From Izemoplasma sp964435595 (GTDB lineage Bacteria; Bacillota_I; Bacilli_A; Izemoplasmatales; Izemoplasmataceae): a stretch of DNA of 57,174 nucleotides. Both the position numbers and the translations under genes were made by a program. Location: positions 1-57,174 of the forward strand of contig CAYSZV010000014.1 of the NCBI GenBank assembly GCA_964435595.1, written 5' to 3'. The notes under the pieces are model-generated. The model did not search any database and was not told the DNA's origin. It saw only the letters and a program-made list of their open reading frames with translations. Positions 8,608-17,191 of the stretch are shown in pieces. How positions within the stretch are numbered: the first letter of the stretch is position 1; every line of letters begins with the position of its first letter.

Positions 8608-9054
8608 ATGGAACAACAAATTAAATTAATGAATAAGTATGTAGCAAATCTAGCCGTATTGAATGTGAAATTACACAATCTGCACTGGAATGTAACTGGT
8701 GAAAATTTTGAGCAAGTGCATGTATTCTTAGAACGATTATATGATGATTTGTTTATTAAGTTTGATGAAGCAGCAGAACGTATAAAAATGGTTCGACATT
8801 TCCCATTAGCAAGTTTGAAAGAGTACTTGAATACATCTGATGTAGAAGAATTAGAAAGCAAGTTCTACAATGTGAAAGAAAGTTTATCAATAGCTTATAA
8901 TGAGTATGAAAACTTAATTGCACTGGCGAAACAAGTTCGTGTTGAAGCTGACTCGAATGATGACTTTATCACAGTATCATTGATGGAAGATCATATTACT
9001 ATTTATGAAAAAGAATTATGGTTTATCTATTCTACTTTAAAAAAAGGTGAATAA
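8608..9054 (+). CDS. dps: Dps-family ferritin-like DNA-protecting protein
   Basis: The 148-residue, four-helix Dps protein has the hallmark LHNLHWNVTG helix, then FEQVHVFLERLYDD and KFDEAAERI, which supply the inter-subunit ferroxidase ligands (His, His, Asp, Glu). Dps oxidises Fe2+ with hydrogen peroxide, stores the iron in a 12-subunit shell and protects DNA from Fenton damage. Length is normal for the family. A GGAGGAG site precedes the ATG. It is the first gene of a peroxide-defence operon with a Fur-family regulator and a peroxiredoxin, and is probably induced by peroxide through the dyad at 8559-8575. Confidence 0.9.
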   Translation: MEQQIKLMNKYVANLAVLNVKLHNLHWNVTGENFEQVHVFLERLYDDLFIKFDEAAERIKMVRHFPLASLKEYLNTSDVEELESKFYNVKESLSIAYNEYENLIALAKQVRVEADSNDDFITVSLMEDHITIYEKELWFIYSTLKKGE

Positions 9055-9081
9055 ATAGTAAAATAGTAGTGAAAAGGACTG

Positions 9082-9489
9082 ATGCATATGTTAAAAACGT
9101 TTAAAGAAATTTTTCAAGAGAACCAAATAAGCCCATCCTATAATAGAACGAGAATTTATGCTTTTTTGGAAACAAGCAATGAACATCCTACAGTTGATAT
9201 GATTTATAAAGAGTTAAAAGAAGAGTTACCTACGCTTAGTAAAACAACTGTGTACAATGTACTAAATTTATTTATCGAAAAAGGAATCGTAAAACTTGTT
9301 AATATGAATGGAGCAGAATCTAGGTATGAAATATATCATGAAGAGCACTCGCATTTTAAATGTGATGAGTGTGGAACTATTTATGATATACCGAAAATTA
9401 AGGCTGATTATAGGATTTCTGAATTAAAGGGGTTTGAAGTGAAAGAGAACGAAGTGAATTTAACAGGTATTTGTCCAAATTGCTTATAA
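9082..9489 (+). CDS. perR: Fur-family transcriptional regulator, PerR-like
   Basis: The 135-residue protein has an N-terminal winged helix (TRIYAFL, TVDMIYKEL, LSKTTVYNVLNLF recognition helix) and a C-terminal dimer domain. That domain has HEEHSHFKCDECG and ends ICPNCL, so the two CxxC pairs form the structural zinc site. Its position between dps and a peroxiredoxin supports a peroxide-sensing PerR role rather than iron (Fur) or zinc (Zur) sensing, although sequence alone cannot separate these firmly. Start is either ATG 9082 or ATG 9088; AAAGG at 9073-9077 fits the first slightly better. Likely autoregulated through the operon promoter. Confidence 0.8.
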   Translation: MHMLKTFKEIFQENQISPSYNRTRIYAFLETSNEHPTVDMIYKELKEELPTLSKTTVYNVLNLFIEKGIVKLVNMNGAESRYEIYHEEHSHFKCDECGTIYDIPKIKADYRISELKGFEVKENEVNLTGICPNCL

Positions 9490-9531
9490 TATTTTGCTAT
9501 CAAATAAAAAATAAAAGGAGATAGGAAAAGT

Positions 9532-10212
9532 ATGGAAGAAGTAAAAGAGTATTACCGTATGCCACTAATTGGTGATGACGCACCAGCATTCACAGCTACG
9601 ACTACGCAGGGACCGATAAATTTCCCAGCAGATTATAAAGGAAAATGGGTAATTCTATTTTCACATCCAGCAGATTTCACACCTGTTTGTACAACAGAGT
9701 TTATGACATTTGCTAGAATGCACCAAGAGTTTACAGATTTAAATGTTGAATTAATTGGACTTTCTGTAGATAGTTTATATGCGCATATTGCATGGCTGCG
9801 TACTATCAAAGAAAAAATTGAATTCAAAGGGATGAAAAACATGGAAGTTACATTCCCACTAATTGAAGACATTAGTATGAATGTAGCAAACAAATTCGGT
9901 ATGATTCAACCAAATCAATCTAATACACAAGCTGTAAGAGCAGTGTTCGTGATTGATCCAGAATCAAAAATTAGAACAATTTTGTATTACCCATTATCAA
10001 CAGGACGTAATTTTGATGAATTGAAACGTATCATTCAAGCATTACAAAAAACTGATGCAGAGGGTGTAGCAACACCAGCTGATTGGAGACCTGGTGATGA
10101 CGTAATTGTTCCTCCAGCAGGAAGCTGTGGAACGGCAGAAGATCGAGTAAAAGGAAGCGACGATGTAGATTATTGCTTAGATTGGTTCATGTGTTTTAGA
10201 AAACAAAAATAG
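9532..10212 (+). CDS. Peroxiredoxin (AhpC/TSA family, Prx6/archaeal-type)
   Basis: The 226-residue thiol peroxidase reduces hydrogen peroxide and organic hydroperoxides. The active-site loop HPADFTPVCTTEF carries the peroxidatic Cys53. The N-terminal PLIGDDAPAF and the long C-terminal arm with PADWRPGDDVIVPP are typical of Prx6-type enzymes. Three further cysteines near the end (Cys199, Cys215, Cys221) could resolve the sulfenic acid, suggesting a two-cysteine mechanism. GGAG lies about 10 nt before the ATG, 42 nt after the Fur-family gene, with no terminator between them, so it belongs to the same operon. Confidence 0.93.
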   Translation: MEEVKEYYRMPLIGDDAPAFTATTTQGPINFPADYKGKWVILFSHPADFTPVCTTEFMTFARMHQEFTDLNVELIGLSVDSLYAHIAWLRTIKEKIEFKGMKNMEVTFPLIEDISMNVANKFGMIQPNQSNTQAVRAVFVIDPESKIRTILYYPLSTGRNFDELKRIIQALQKTDAEGVATPADWRPGDDVIVPPAGSCGTAEDRVKGSDDVDYCLDWFMCFRKQK

Positions 10213-10213
10213 T

Positions 10214-10247
10214 AAAAAAATAGCACTGGATTTCCAGTGCTATTTTT
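10214..10247. terminator. Bidirectional terminator between prx and amylase
   Basis: AAAAATAGCACTGGA pairs with TCCAGTGCTATTTTT around a short loop, with A and T runs on both sides. It serves both convergent genes, and its right arm includes the stop codon of the minus-strand amylase. Confidence 0.9.
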
Positions 10248-12090
10248 GTAGAATATAGAATCCATAACTAGGTATATGTAATTCCGATGCAAGCTTCATA
10301 CTTGTATTATTATATATATCTTTTACCGAGCAGTTATGTAATTCACTTGGTAATTCTATTACATTCTCTTTGTATCGTTTGCTTATAATAAAGTAAATAT
10401 CTTCTTTTTTATAGATGATGTATTCTTGAGAATCATTTGATTCAATCCATTCAATTTCTGTAGATTTGAATCCGGTATATTTATTTCTTAATTTTATTAG
10501 TGTTTTAATGTGTTGGAATAAATCTTTGTCTTGTTTGTCTTTATCCCATATCATACATCGACGATTATCAGGATCATGTTTTCCACTTAGCCCAACTTCC
10601 CCTCCATAGTAGAGAGATGGAGCACCTGGAAATGAGAAAAGAAATATATATGGTAATTTAACGAGTGTAGTATCATTATTACAGATTTCGAGGATGCGAG
10701 TTGTATCATGTGAATCGACTAAATTATACTGCGCTCGTAAAACATTTTTAGGATAATCTGTAAGTACTTTATTGATTCGATATTTGAATTCAGTTGAAGT
10801 ATATTGCCTATGGTCTATGTTTGTCCCAAAATAATTCCATATAGGAAATAAAATTCCATAATTCATAACAGCATCATATTGGTCTCCCATTAGCCAAGGA
10901 TTTGAATTATCCCAATTTTCACCTATGATATAACAGTCTTTTTTTTCGGCTTTTACACGATGTCTAAATTCTCTCCAAAAACCATGGCTTACTTCATTTG
11001 AAACATCTAGTCTCCATCCATCAATATCGTATTCCTTGATCCAGTAGAGTGCTGCTTCTATTAGATGTTCTTTCATAAGTGGATGCGATGTATTTAGCTT
11101 TGGCATATATGGTGTGAATGCAAATGTTCTATAATTCAGAAATCTAGGATTGCTATGATATTTCTTGCTCATTTCACTAGGAATTTGCTCTCCAATTTGA
11201 TAGTCTTCATCAAAAACAGCTTTGTTTTTATCAATCACATAGAAACAATCAAAATACTTTGAATCTTTTCCTTTTCTTAAGACATCTTGGAACCATGGAT
11301 GATTGATAGAACAATGATTGAATACTGCATCTAGGGTAACTTTAATATTGTTTTTGTGAGCAACCTTTACCAGTTCTCCTAACTTTTCGTTTGTTCCAAA
11401 TGCGGGATCGATTTTTTTGTAATCAATGACATCGTATTTGTGAGATGAATTGCTTAGAAAGATTGGTGTCATATAAATCCCAGTAATACCCAATTGTTTT
11501 AAATAAGGAATCTTATCTATGATACCTTGTAGGTCTCCACCAAATCGTTGGGCATTGGAATATTTATCAGTTTCCCCCCATGGTAAAACTGCATCTGGAC
11601 TAATGGAAGAATCACCATTATTGAAGCGTTCTGGAAAAATAGAATACCATACTTGGTCTTCAATCCATTTTGGTGCATCAAAAATATCTTCTTCATTCAG
11701 AAACGGGAAATTAAAATAGCCAAATAAATTAGTTTTTTCATCAGGATCCATATCCAAATCAACGATTCCATTGGCTCCATAAAGGTATTTGTTATCAATA
11801 ATAAATGCATATTTTGCTCGTTTGAATTCAGGTTTAATTGCAACAAAGAAATGATCGAATAATTCTGTTTCAAATTCCTTATTCATTACTGTATTTTCAC
11901 TTGTAGCAATTTTCCATTCCCATTTATCTGGGTCTTTTTCTGCAGGACCCCAAAAGAAAGGATCACCATAGATCACTTCGACTTTACTAGTTTTTCCTTT
12001 GCTAGCAATCAAACGTAAATGTAAGGTGTCTTTGTCATAAACATATGCAAATTTGCTTTTTGCTTCGTGGTAGATTGTATAGTTAATCAT
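10240..12090 (-). CDS. GH13 neopullulanase/cyclomaltodextrinase-type alpha-amylase (GH13_20-like)
   Basis: The 616-residue protein has no signal peptide, so it is cytoplasmic. An N-terminal strand domain (1-120, CBM34-like) precedes the (beta/alpha)8 barrel. Conserved GH13 regions are visible: DAVFNH (254-259), GWRLDVSNE with nucleophile Asp362, IIGENWD with acid/base Glu391, and LVDSHDT with Asp462. The N-terminal domain and EDQVWYSIFPERFNNGD are typical of maltogenic amylase, neopullulanase and cyclomaltodextrinase. It should hydrolyse imported maltodextrins, including some alpha-1,6 branches. The ATG follows AGGAGG. It lies downstream of pulA on the same strand, separated by a hairpin. Confidence 0.88.
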   Translation of the reverse strand: MINYTIYHEAKSKFAYVYDKDTLHLRLIASKGKTSKVEVIYGDPFFWGPAEKDPDKWEWKIATSENTVMNKEFETELFDHFFVAIKPEFKRAKYAFIIDNKYLYGANGIVDLDMDPDEKTNLFGYFNFPFLNEEDIFDAPKWIEDQVWYSIFPERFNNGDSSISPDAVLPWGETDKYSNAQRFGGDLQGIIDKIPYLKQLGITGIYMTPIFLSNSSHKYDVIDYKKIDPAFGTNEKLGELVKVAHKNNIKVTLDAVFNHCSINHPWFQDVLRKGKDSKYFDCFYVIDKNKAVFDEDYQIGEQIPSEMSKKYHSNPRFLNYRTFAFTPYMPKLNTSHPLMKEHLIEAALYWIKEYDIDGWRLDVSNEVSHGFWREFRHRVKAEKKDCYIIGENWDNSNPWLMGDQYDAVMNYGILFPIWNYFGTNIDHRQYTSTEFKYRINKVLTDYPKNVLRAQYNLVDSHDTTRILEICNNDTTLVKLPYIFLFSFPGAPSLYYGGEVGLSGKHDPDNRRCMIWDKDKQDKDLFQHIKTLIKLRNKYTGFKSTEIEWIESNDSQEYIIYKKEDIYFIISKRYKENVIELPSELHNCSVKDIYNNTSMKLASELHIPSYGFYILQK

Positions 12091-12109
12091 ATTATCCTCC
12101 TAAAATACT

Positions 12110-12134
12110 AAAGCCAGACAAATTGTCTGGCTTT
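12110..12134 (-). terminator. Hairpin between pulA and the amylase gene
   Basis: AAAGCCAGACA (12110-12120) pairs with TGTCTGGCTTT (12124-12134) over a 3-nt loop. On the minus strand it is followed by TAGTATTTT, a weak T-run, just before the amylase ribosome-binding site; on the plus strand a stronger TTTTGTTTT follows. It could terminate pulA partially or stabilise the processed amylase message. Confidence 0.6.
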
Positions 12135-12137
12135 TGT

Positions 12138-12235
12138 TTTAATTTCTATCTAGCCAGCCAGTGTCTAGATAACTCTACTCTGGTCCTGGTTTAGGATTTA
12201 AGGTTCCATGGTTGGCCATTCACTACCTATTAGTA
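12138..12235 (-). other. GC-richer intergenic stretch with second hairpin
   Basis: Between pulA and the amylase gene the DNA is visibly less AT-rich than its surroundings. It contains a second hairpin, TATCTAG (12147-12153) with CTAGATA (12165-12171). On the minus strand an ATG at 12219 opens 14 codons (MANHGTLNPKPGPE) to a TAG at 12175-12177. The same frame continues for eleven sense codons (SYLDTGWLDRN) to a TAA. No ribosome-binding site precedes the ATG. It may be a gene remnant or structured leader RNA; function not recognised. Confidence 0.35.
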
Positions 12236-15200
12236 TTATATCACTTGTGTTCTTTTTCTAATAATGAAGAATGCAATTGCTCCTCCAACTAATACGACAC
12301 CACCAATGATTCCTCCGATCATCATTCCGATAGGAGCAGAACTTGGTGTATCTAATACTGTGATTAAGAGATATTCATTTGTAACATTGTCGTTTGCATC
12401 AGTGATTGCAACTGTCACGTTATATTGTCCAGGAAGGTCATAGTTTATTGTATGAGTTACTTCCACACTGTATCCATTAGGTAATAAGTCTTCAATTTGT
12501 TGTGCTAATGCATCACCATCAAACATATTGTTTTTATCATATTCAGAATCAGCTAATGGATCAAGAATAGGGTCTACAATGTCTGGTAAGAATACAACAT
12601 TTGGATTTGCCACATACATCACAACTGTTTCATTTGGTTGCATATTATATGTTCCAGATACGACTTCAATGGTATCCAATCCGGCAAGGTCTTTGTTTAC
12701 AATTAGATTCCAAGTGTTCCCTTGTAAATCTAATGGTCTTGCAGTTACTGAGTTGTTATATGATACCAATGTGTATTGCCATGGACTGTTTTCATCATAA
12801 ATCATATATGAAACCATTCCAGTATCGCTTGGTAAGAAGAATAAGTGTTGTTCCAATTCTGTTTCAGAATCATAACTAAACACACCGATATTCTTTCTAA
12901 TTTCAATGAGTCCTTTATAATAATTGAATACTTCAATATTATCTACTTTCCATTGCCAATCAATTTGGTTTGTTTGATCAGGAGAACGATAACTGTTGTG
13001 ATCATATGATAATGACGCATCACATTCTCCTTGTGCTTCTCCTTCAATTACAGTACAAGGTTTTGATCGCATAATTTCAACGCCACCGTGTAAGAATGGA
13101 ATTCCAGCACTTGTCAGAATAATTGCATTTGCTTGTTTTTGCATATCTTGAAGTTCTTCATAAGTTACACCTTCAGTTGAAAGTAGTAACTTATCATATA
13201 AAACATTATTATCATGTGCTGTTGTGTAGTTTACTGTTTGATTTGGATTAATCGCCCATGCTCCTTTTGGTAAACTAGGTACTGATATTGAGTAATGAGG
13301 AACAGCACCAACAATACCTAATTTTACTCTTTCATCTAAATCTGATGATGAGTTTCCTTGTACAAATCCTGCATCGGCTTCATTAAATACACTACCTTTA
13401 ATACCATCACGTGTATCATCATTAAATACGGCAACACCAGGCATTTGGTCTAAGTTTGAATTGTATGCAGCGATATCTTCATCCAATGCACTTCCACCAG
13501 CATCCCATGGTTCTCCATAAATTAAGATTGTCGGATCAATCGCATGTACTGAATCTACAATAGCATTCATTGTCGCTACATCATGTAACTTCATAAGGTC
13601 AAAACGGAATCCTGAAATATTATATTCTTCCGCCCAGAATGTAACACTATCAACCATGAACTTACTCATCATATAGTGTTCAGAAGCTGTTTCGTTTCCT
13701 GTACCTGAACCATTACTGAATCCACCATTGTCATTCAAACGGAAATAATATCCAGGAACAATTAAGTCAAAATTGCTATCTGCTGATTTACCATGATGGT
13801 TATATACAACATCCATTACAACACGGATATCTTCATCATGAAATGCTTGTACCATTTGTTTAAATTCTGAAACTCTAACACTTCCATCATATGGATTTGT
13901 AGAGTAACTACCTTCAACAGTGTTAAAGTTTTCAGGCATATATCCCCAATTGAATACTGTGTCTTTTACACCGCTATAGTCTTGATCTAAAATTCTTGTT
14001 TCATCAACTGCTGCACCAAAATCAAATGATGGTAGAAGTTGTACATGAGTCACACCTAATTCTTTGATGTGATCAAATCCAGTTGTTACGCCATTATATG
14101 TAGTACCAGATTCAACAAGACCTAAAAATTTCCCTCTTAATTCTTCAGTCCCATTCCAGCTGGAATGAGTTGTATAATCTCTTACATGAATTTCTGTAAT
14201 CACAGAATCATTATACGATTCGATTGTGTTTGGACGATATCCTTCTTGCCAATCACTAGGGTCAAGTCTATCAAAATCAACAACCATACTACGGCGTCCA
14301 TTGACACCACTACTGAATGCGTATGGATCACTTGCTTCATTTGTTACTGAACCATTTGTTACATCAAATGTATAATATACACCATGTAAATCTCCAGTTA
14401 CAGTTACTTCCCAAACACCTTTGTCCATTTTAGTCATAACATATGTTTCATAAGGAGTATCTGTACCTGATGTTCCTTCATAATCTGTTTCAGAGCTTCT
14501 GTGACCGACATCGTAAAGGTTTAAAGTAACATCTGAACTTAGCGGAGCCCATAACTTAAATGTTGTTGAAGCTGGAGAATAGATTGCTCCCAGTTCACCA
14601 TCATAAGCATACTGATCATTGAATGCGTCTGATGCATATAGTCCTGCAAATCCAACAGTGTATTCTTTTGGATCCACACCAGCATCATTAAAGTCAATAA
14701 TCAATGTATATTGTTTTCCTAGATCTGCATCATTTGTTAAATCGAATGATGCTTCTCCACCTAACATAACAAAGTTTTCAATTGTAACAGGGCTTCCATC
14801 AGCGAATAATTGAATATCTGAAGCAGTTACGTTTTTGCTTGCTGTAAACTCAACACTATTGATTGTATCGAAGTTTACAGATAATGCTCTGTTTGAAATA
14901 TCAATTCCAGCATCTGAATAGTAAATAGTTGGATCTCCACTTACCAAGTATGCATGAACTTCACCATCCACGTTAGGATCTGTGAGATCGATAAAACGAT
15001 CCAATGCAACATCCTTGTTCCAACTACCATCTTTAACGATTACTCCAATTTCGGTAGAACCTTCAAAAGGACTTCCAGTTAAATCGGTCTCATAATACAC
15101 ACCAAAGTCATCTGTTCCATTGAAACTGTAATCAGCTCCACTACCTGGAGTTGGTGCATATGGCCAGAGCCATAATTTCCATCCACCATAATTTGGATCA

Positions 15201-15319
15201 AATCTATGATAATGTACAACTAACTTTGTAGCTGTATCAGCTTTTGTTTCTACTGTAGCTGCAGTAAATGTTAACAATACTGCAAGTGTAAAAATGAATA
15301 AAATTCTAAATTTTTTCAT
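12236..15319 (-). CDS. pulA: Type I pullulanase, secreted and membrane-anchored
   Basis: The 1027-residue enzyme has a signal peptide (about 1-28), a PUD/CBM41 starch-binding domain opening LVVHYHRFD (about 32-135), a strand domain (about 140-225), a CBM48 domain (about 240-350) and a GH13_14-type catalytic barrel. Catalytic residues are nucleophile Asp574 in GFRFDLMKLHD, acid/base Glu603 in IYGEPWDAG, and Asp703 in YTTAHDN. The family signature YNWGYDP appears as FNWGYMP. A DUF5011-like Ig domain (about 930-990) and a glycine-rich C-terminal membrane helix with basic tail (IRKR) anchor it; no LPXTG is present. It cleaves alpha-1,6 links in pullulan and starch at the cell surface. Start follows AGGAGG. 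Confidence 0.93.
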   Translation of the reverse strand: MKKFRILFIFTLAVLLTFTAATVETKADTATKLVVHYHRFDPNYGGWKLWLWPYAPTPGSGADYSFNGTDDFGVYYETDLTGSPFEGSTEIGVIVKDGSWNKDVALDRFIDLTDPNVDGEVHAYLVSGDPTIYYSDAGIDISNRALSVNFDTINSVEFTASKNVTASDIQLFADGSPVTIENFVMLGGEASFDLTNDADLGKQYTLIIDFNDAGVDPKEYTVGFAGLYASDAFNDQYAYDGELGAIYSPASTTFKLWAPLSSDVTLNLYDVGHRSSETDYEGTSGTDTPYETYVMTKMDKGVWEVTVTGDLHGVYYTFDVTNGSVTNEASDPYAFSSGVNGRRSMVVDFDRLDPSDWQEGYRPNTIESYNDSVITEIHVRDYTTHSSWNGTEELRGKFLGLVESGTTYNGVTTGFDHIKELGVTHVQLLPSFDFGAAVDETRILDQDYSGVKDTVFNWGYMPENFNTVEGSYSTNPYDGSVRVSEFKQMVQAFHDEDIRVVMDVVYNHHGKSADSNFDLIVPGYYFRLNDNGGFSNGSGTGNETASEHYMMSKFMVDSVTFWAEEYNISGFRFDLMKLHDVATMNAIVDSVHAIDPTILIYGEPWDAGGSALDEDIAAYNSNLDQMPGVAVFNDDTRDGIKGSVFNEADAGFVQGNSSSDLDERVKLGIVGAVPHYSISVPSLPKGAWAINPNQTVNYTTAHDNNVLYDKLLLSTEGVTYEELQDMQKQANAIILTSAGIPFLHGGVEIMRSKPCTVIEGEAQGECDASLSYDHNSYRSPDQTNQIDWQWKVDNIEVFNYYKGLIEIRKNIGVFSYDSETELEQHLFFLPSDTGMVSYMIYDENSPWQYTLVSYNNSVTARPLDLQGNTWNLIVNKDLAGLDTIEVVSGTYNMQPNETVVMYVANPNVVFLPDIVDPILDPLADSEYDKNNMFDGDALAQQIEDLLPNGYSVEVTHTINYDLPGQYNVTVAITDANDNVTNEYLLITVLDTPSSAPIGMMIGGIIGGVVLVGGAIAFFIIRKRTQVI

Positions 15320-15346
15320 AACTTCCTCCTATATATAAAATACTTA

Positions 15347-15374
15347 ATTATAGTATATCATATTATTAAGTAAA
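15347..15374 (-). promoter_or_regulatory. Promoter of pulA
   Basis: On the minus strand, -35 TTTACT (15374-15369), a 16-nt spacer and -10 TATAAT (15352-15347), about 30 nt before the start codon. Confidence 0.65.
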
Positions 15375-15382
15375 TACCTTTG

Positions 15383-15396
15383 TGGTAGCGGTTTCA
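15383..15396. promoter_or_regulatory. cre-like site between pulA and the oligo-1,6-glucosidase gene
   Basis: The reverse complement TGAAACCGCTACCA matches 13 of 14 positions of TGWAANCGNTNWCA. It lies 8 bp upstream of the pulA -35 box and upstream of the divergent glucosidase promoter, so one CcpA-type dimer could control both. Confidence 0.6.
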
Positions 15397-15434
15397 TTTT
15401 TTGAAAAATAAAAGACTTTACATTTTTATTAAGG

Positions 15435-15440
15435 TATAAT
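15435..15440 (+). promoter_or_regulatory. -10 box for the oligo-1,6-glucosidase gene
   Basis: A perfect TATAAT 60 nt before the start codon. The -35 region at 17-nt spacing (AAGACT) is poor; TTTACA lies 12 nt upstream, too close for a standard spacer. Confidence 0.45.
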
Positions 15441-15500
15441 TAAAATGAAGAATTATATTTATTTTTAGCGGATTAAAGTATTTTTTTTAGGGGTGAACTT

Positions 15501-17183
15501 ATGGAACGAAAATGGTGGCAAGATGCAATCATCTATCAAGTATATTTAAGAAGTTTTAAAGATTCCAATCATGATGGTATCGGAGACTTCAATGGACTAA
15601 CAGAAAAATTGGATTATTTAAATGATTTGGGGATTAATGCGGTATGGGTAAGCCCACATTATGATAGCCCAATGGATGACAACGGATACGATGTAAGAGA
15701 CTACTTTAAAGTAAGTGAAGATTATGGAACGTTGGAAGATGTGAAACACTTTATTAATAAAGCACATTCGTTCGATATCAAAGTGATATTTGATCTTGTC
15801 TTAAATCATACAAGTGATGAACATGAATGGTTTAAAGCAGCAAAAGATCCGAATCATATAGACCATAATAAATATCACGATTATTATATTTGGCAACCAC
15901 CAAAATATGATGAGCAAGGAAATCGTAAAATGCCAACAAACTGGCGTAGTTGGTTTGGTGGTCCTGTATGGGAATTCAATGAGGCAACAAACGAATACTA
16001 TTTACATATCTTCAGCAAAAAGATGCCAGATTTAAATTGGCGTAATAACGAAATGAAAAAAGATTTAAAAGCAATCGCTAAATGGTGGATAGATTTGGGT
16101 GTAGATGGCTTTCGGGTTGATGCATCTAATCATCTAGAAAAGAATTGGGACTTTCCCGATGCTCATCCTGGCTATGAGCATTTTAGCTCATTACCAAAAC
16201 ACCATGAGTACTTGACTGAATTTGGACAGGAAATATTTGGTCCAGATGATATTATGGCAATGGGAGAAGCTGGTGGGGCATCCAAAGAAGAAGCGCTTAA
16301 ATACTGTGGCTATGAAAATGACGAATTTGATATGTTGATTCATTTTGGACACGTTTGGGCTGATTGTGATGATAATAATCACATCACACCTGGAAAGTGG
16401 GCCAAAGGGACAATCAATTTAGCCAATGTAAAAAACAGTTTTAATCGTTGGCATAAAATGTTGTTTGGATTAGGTTGGAATTTAATTTATTGGCATAATC
16501 ATGATCATCCTAGAGTAATTAGTCATTATGGGAATGATCAAGAATTCCATGAACTATCAGGAAAAATGTTGTGTTATTTATTATATTTTATGCCTGGAAC
16601 ACCAATCTGTTATCAAGGTGAAGAAATCGGGATGACAAATGTGGATTACGATAATTTAAACGACTTTAGAGACGTAGAAGTGTATACAGAATACGATAAT
16701 TTTATGAGCTTTGGTGCGACGCACGAAGTTGCAATGCAAGCGCTAAGAGATCGTTCAAGAGACAATGCGAGATCACCATATCAATGGGATGATACTGAAT
16801 TTGCTGGATTTAGTAGTGTTACTCCTTGGATGAATGTTGTAAGAAACAAAGGGACTATCAATTTAAAGAAACAATTAACAGAAGATTCATCTATTTATCA
16901 AACATACAAAGATGTCTTTCATCTTCGTAAAGAACTTGGGGTTGCAGATGGTGAGATGACATTTATTGATATTGAGAATCAAGATTCTTATATGTATATC
17001 AATGAATTGAAACATCTTGATTTGCTCGTTGTTGGTAATTTTAAAGCAAAAGAAATATCTGTTTCATTGGATATTGATTTAAAAGGTTTTGAATTTTTCA
17101 GAGGCAATTATGATAAACGAAATGTCAAGAATACGATGGTTTTAAAACCATTTGAGGTAATAGTGTATAAGAAAAACAAGTAG
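15501..17183 (+). CDS. malL: Oligo-1,6-glucosidase / alpha-glucosidase (GH13_31-like)
   Basis: The 560-residue cytoplasmic enzyme begins WWQDAIIYQVYLRSFKDSN and continues with DGIGDFNGLTEKLDYL, the standard opening of GH13 oligo-1,6-glucosidases. Catalytic residues: Asp207 in DGFRVDASNH, Glu256 in AMGEAGGAS, and Asp335 in WHNHDHPR. Length matches the family (about 560). It splits isomaltose, panose and short maltodextrins to glucose inside the cell, completing the pathway that starts with pullulanase and the ABC importer. The ATG follows AGGGGTG. An esterase gene follows 8 nt downstream. Confidence 0.92.
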   Translation: MERKWWQDAIIYQVYLRSFKDSNHDGIGDFNGLTEKLDYLNDLGINAVWVSPHYDSPMDDNGYDVRDYFKVSEDYGTLEDVKHFINKAHSFDIKVIFDLVLNHTSDEHEWFKAAKDPNHIDHNKYHDYYIWQPPKYDEQGNRKMPTNWRSWFGGPVWEFNEATNEYYLHIFSKKMPDLNWRNNEMKKDLKAIAKWWIDLGVDGFRVDASNHLEKNWDFPDAHPGYEHFSSLPKHHEYLTEFGQEIFGPDDIMAMGEAGGASKEEALKYCGYENDEFDMLIHFGHVWADCDDNNHITPGKWAKGTINLANVKNSFNRWHKMLFGLGWNLIYWHNHDHPRVISHYGNDQEFHELSGKMLCYLLYFMPGTPICYQGEEIGMTNVDYDNLNDFRDVEVYTEYDNFMSFGATHEVAMQALRDRSRDNARSPYQWDDTEFAGFSSVTPWMNVVRNKGTINLKKQLTEDSSIYQTYKDVFHLRKELGVADGEMTFIDIENQDSYMYINELKHLDLLVVGNFKAKEISVSLDIDLKGFEFFRGNYDKRNVKNTMVLKPFEVIVYKKNK

Positions 17184-17191
17184 GTGATAGT

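Noticed and set aside
12142..12219. Pyrrolysine or stop read-through of the TAG in the MANHGTLNPKPGPE frame
   Set aside because: No pyl genes or read-through signal are visible, TAG is an ordinary stop elsewhere (amylase, peptide A), and no ribosome-binding site precedes the frame.
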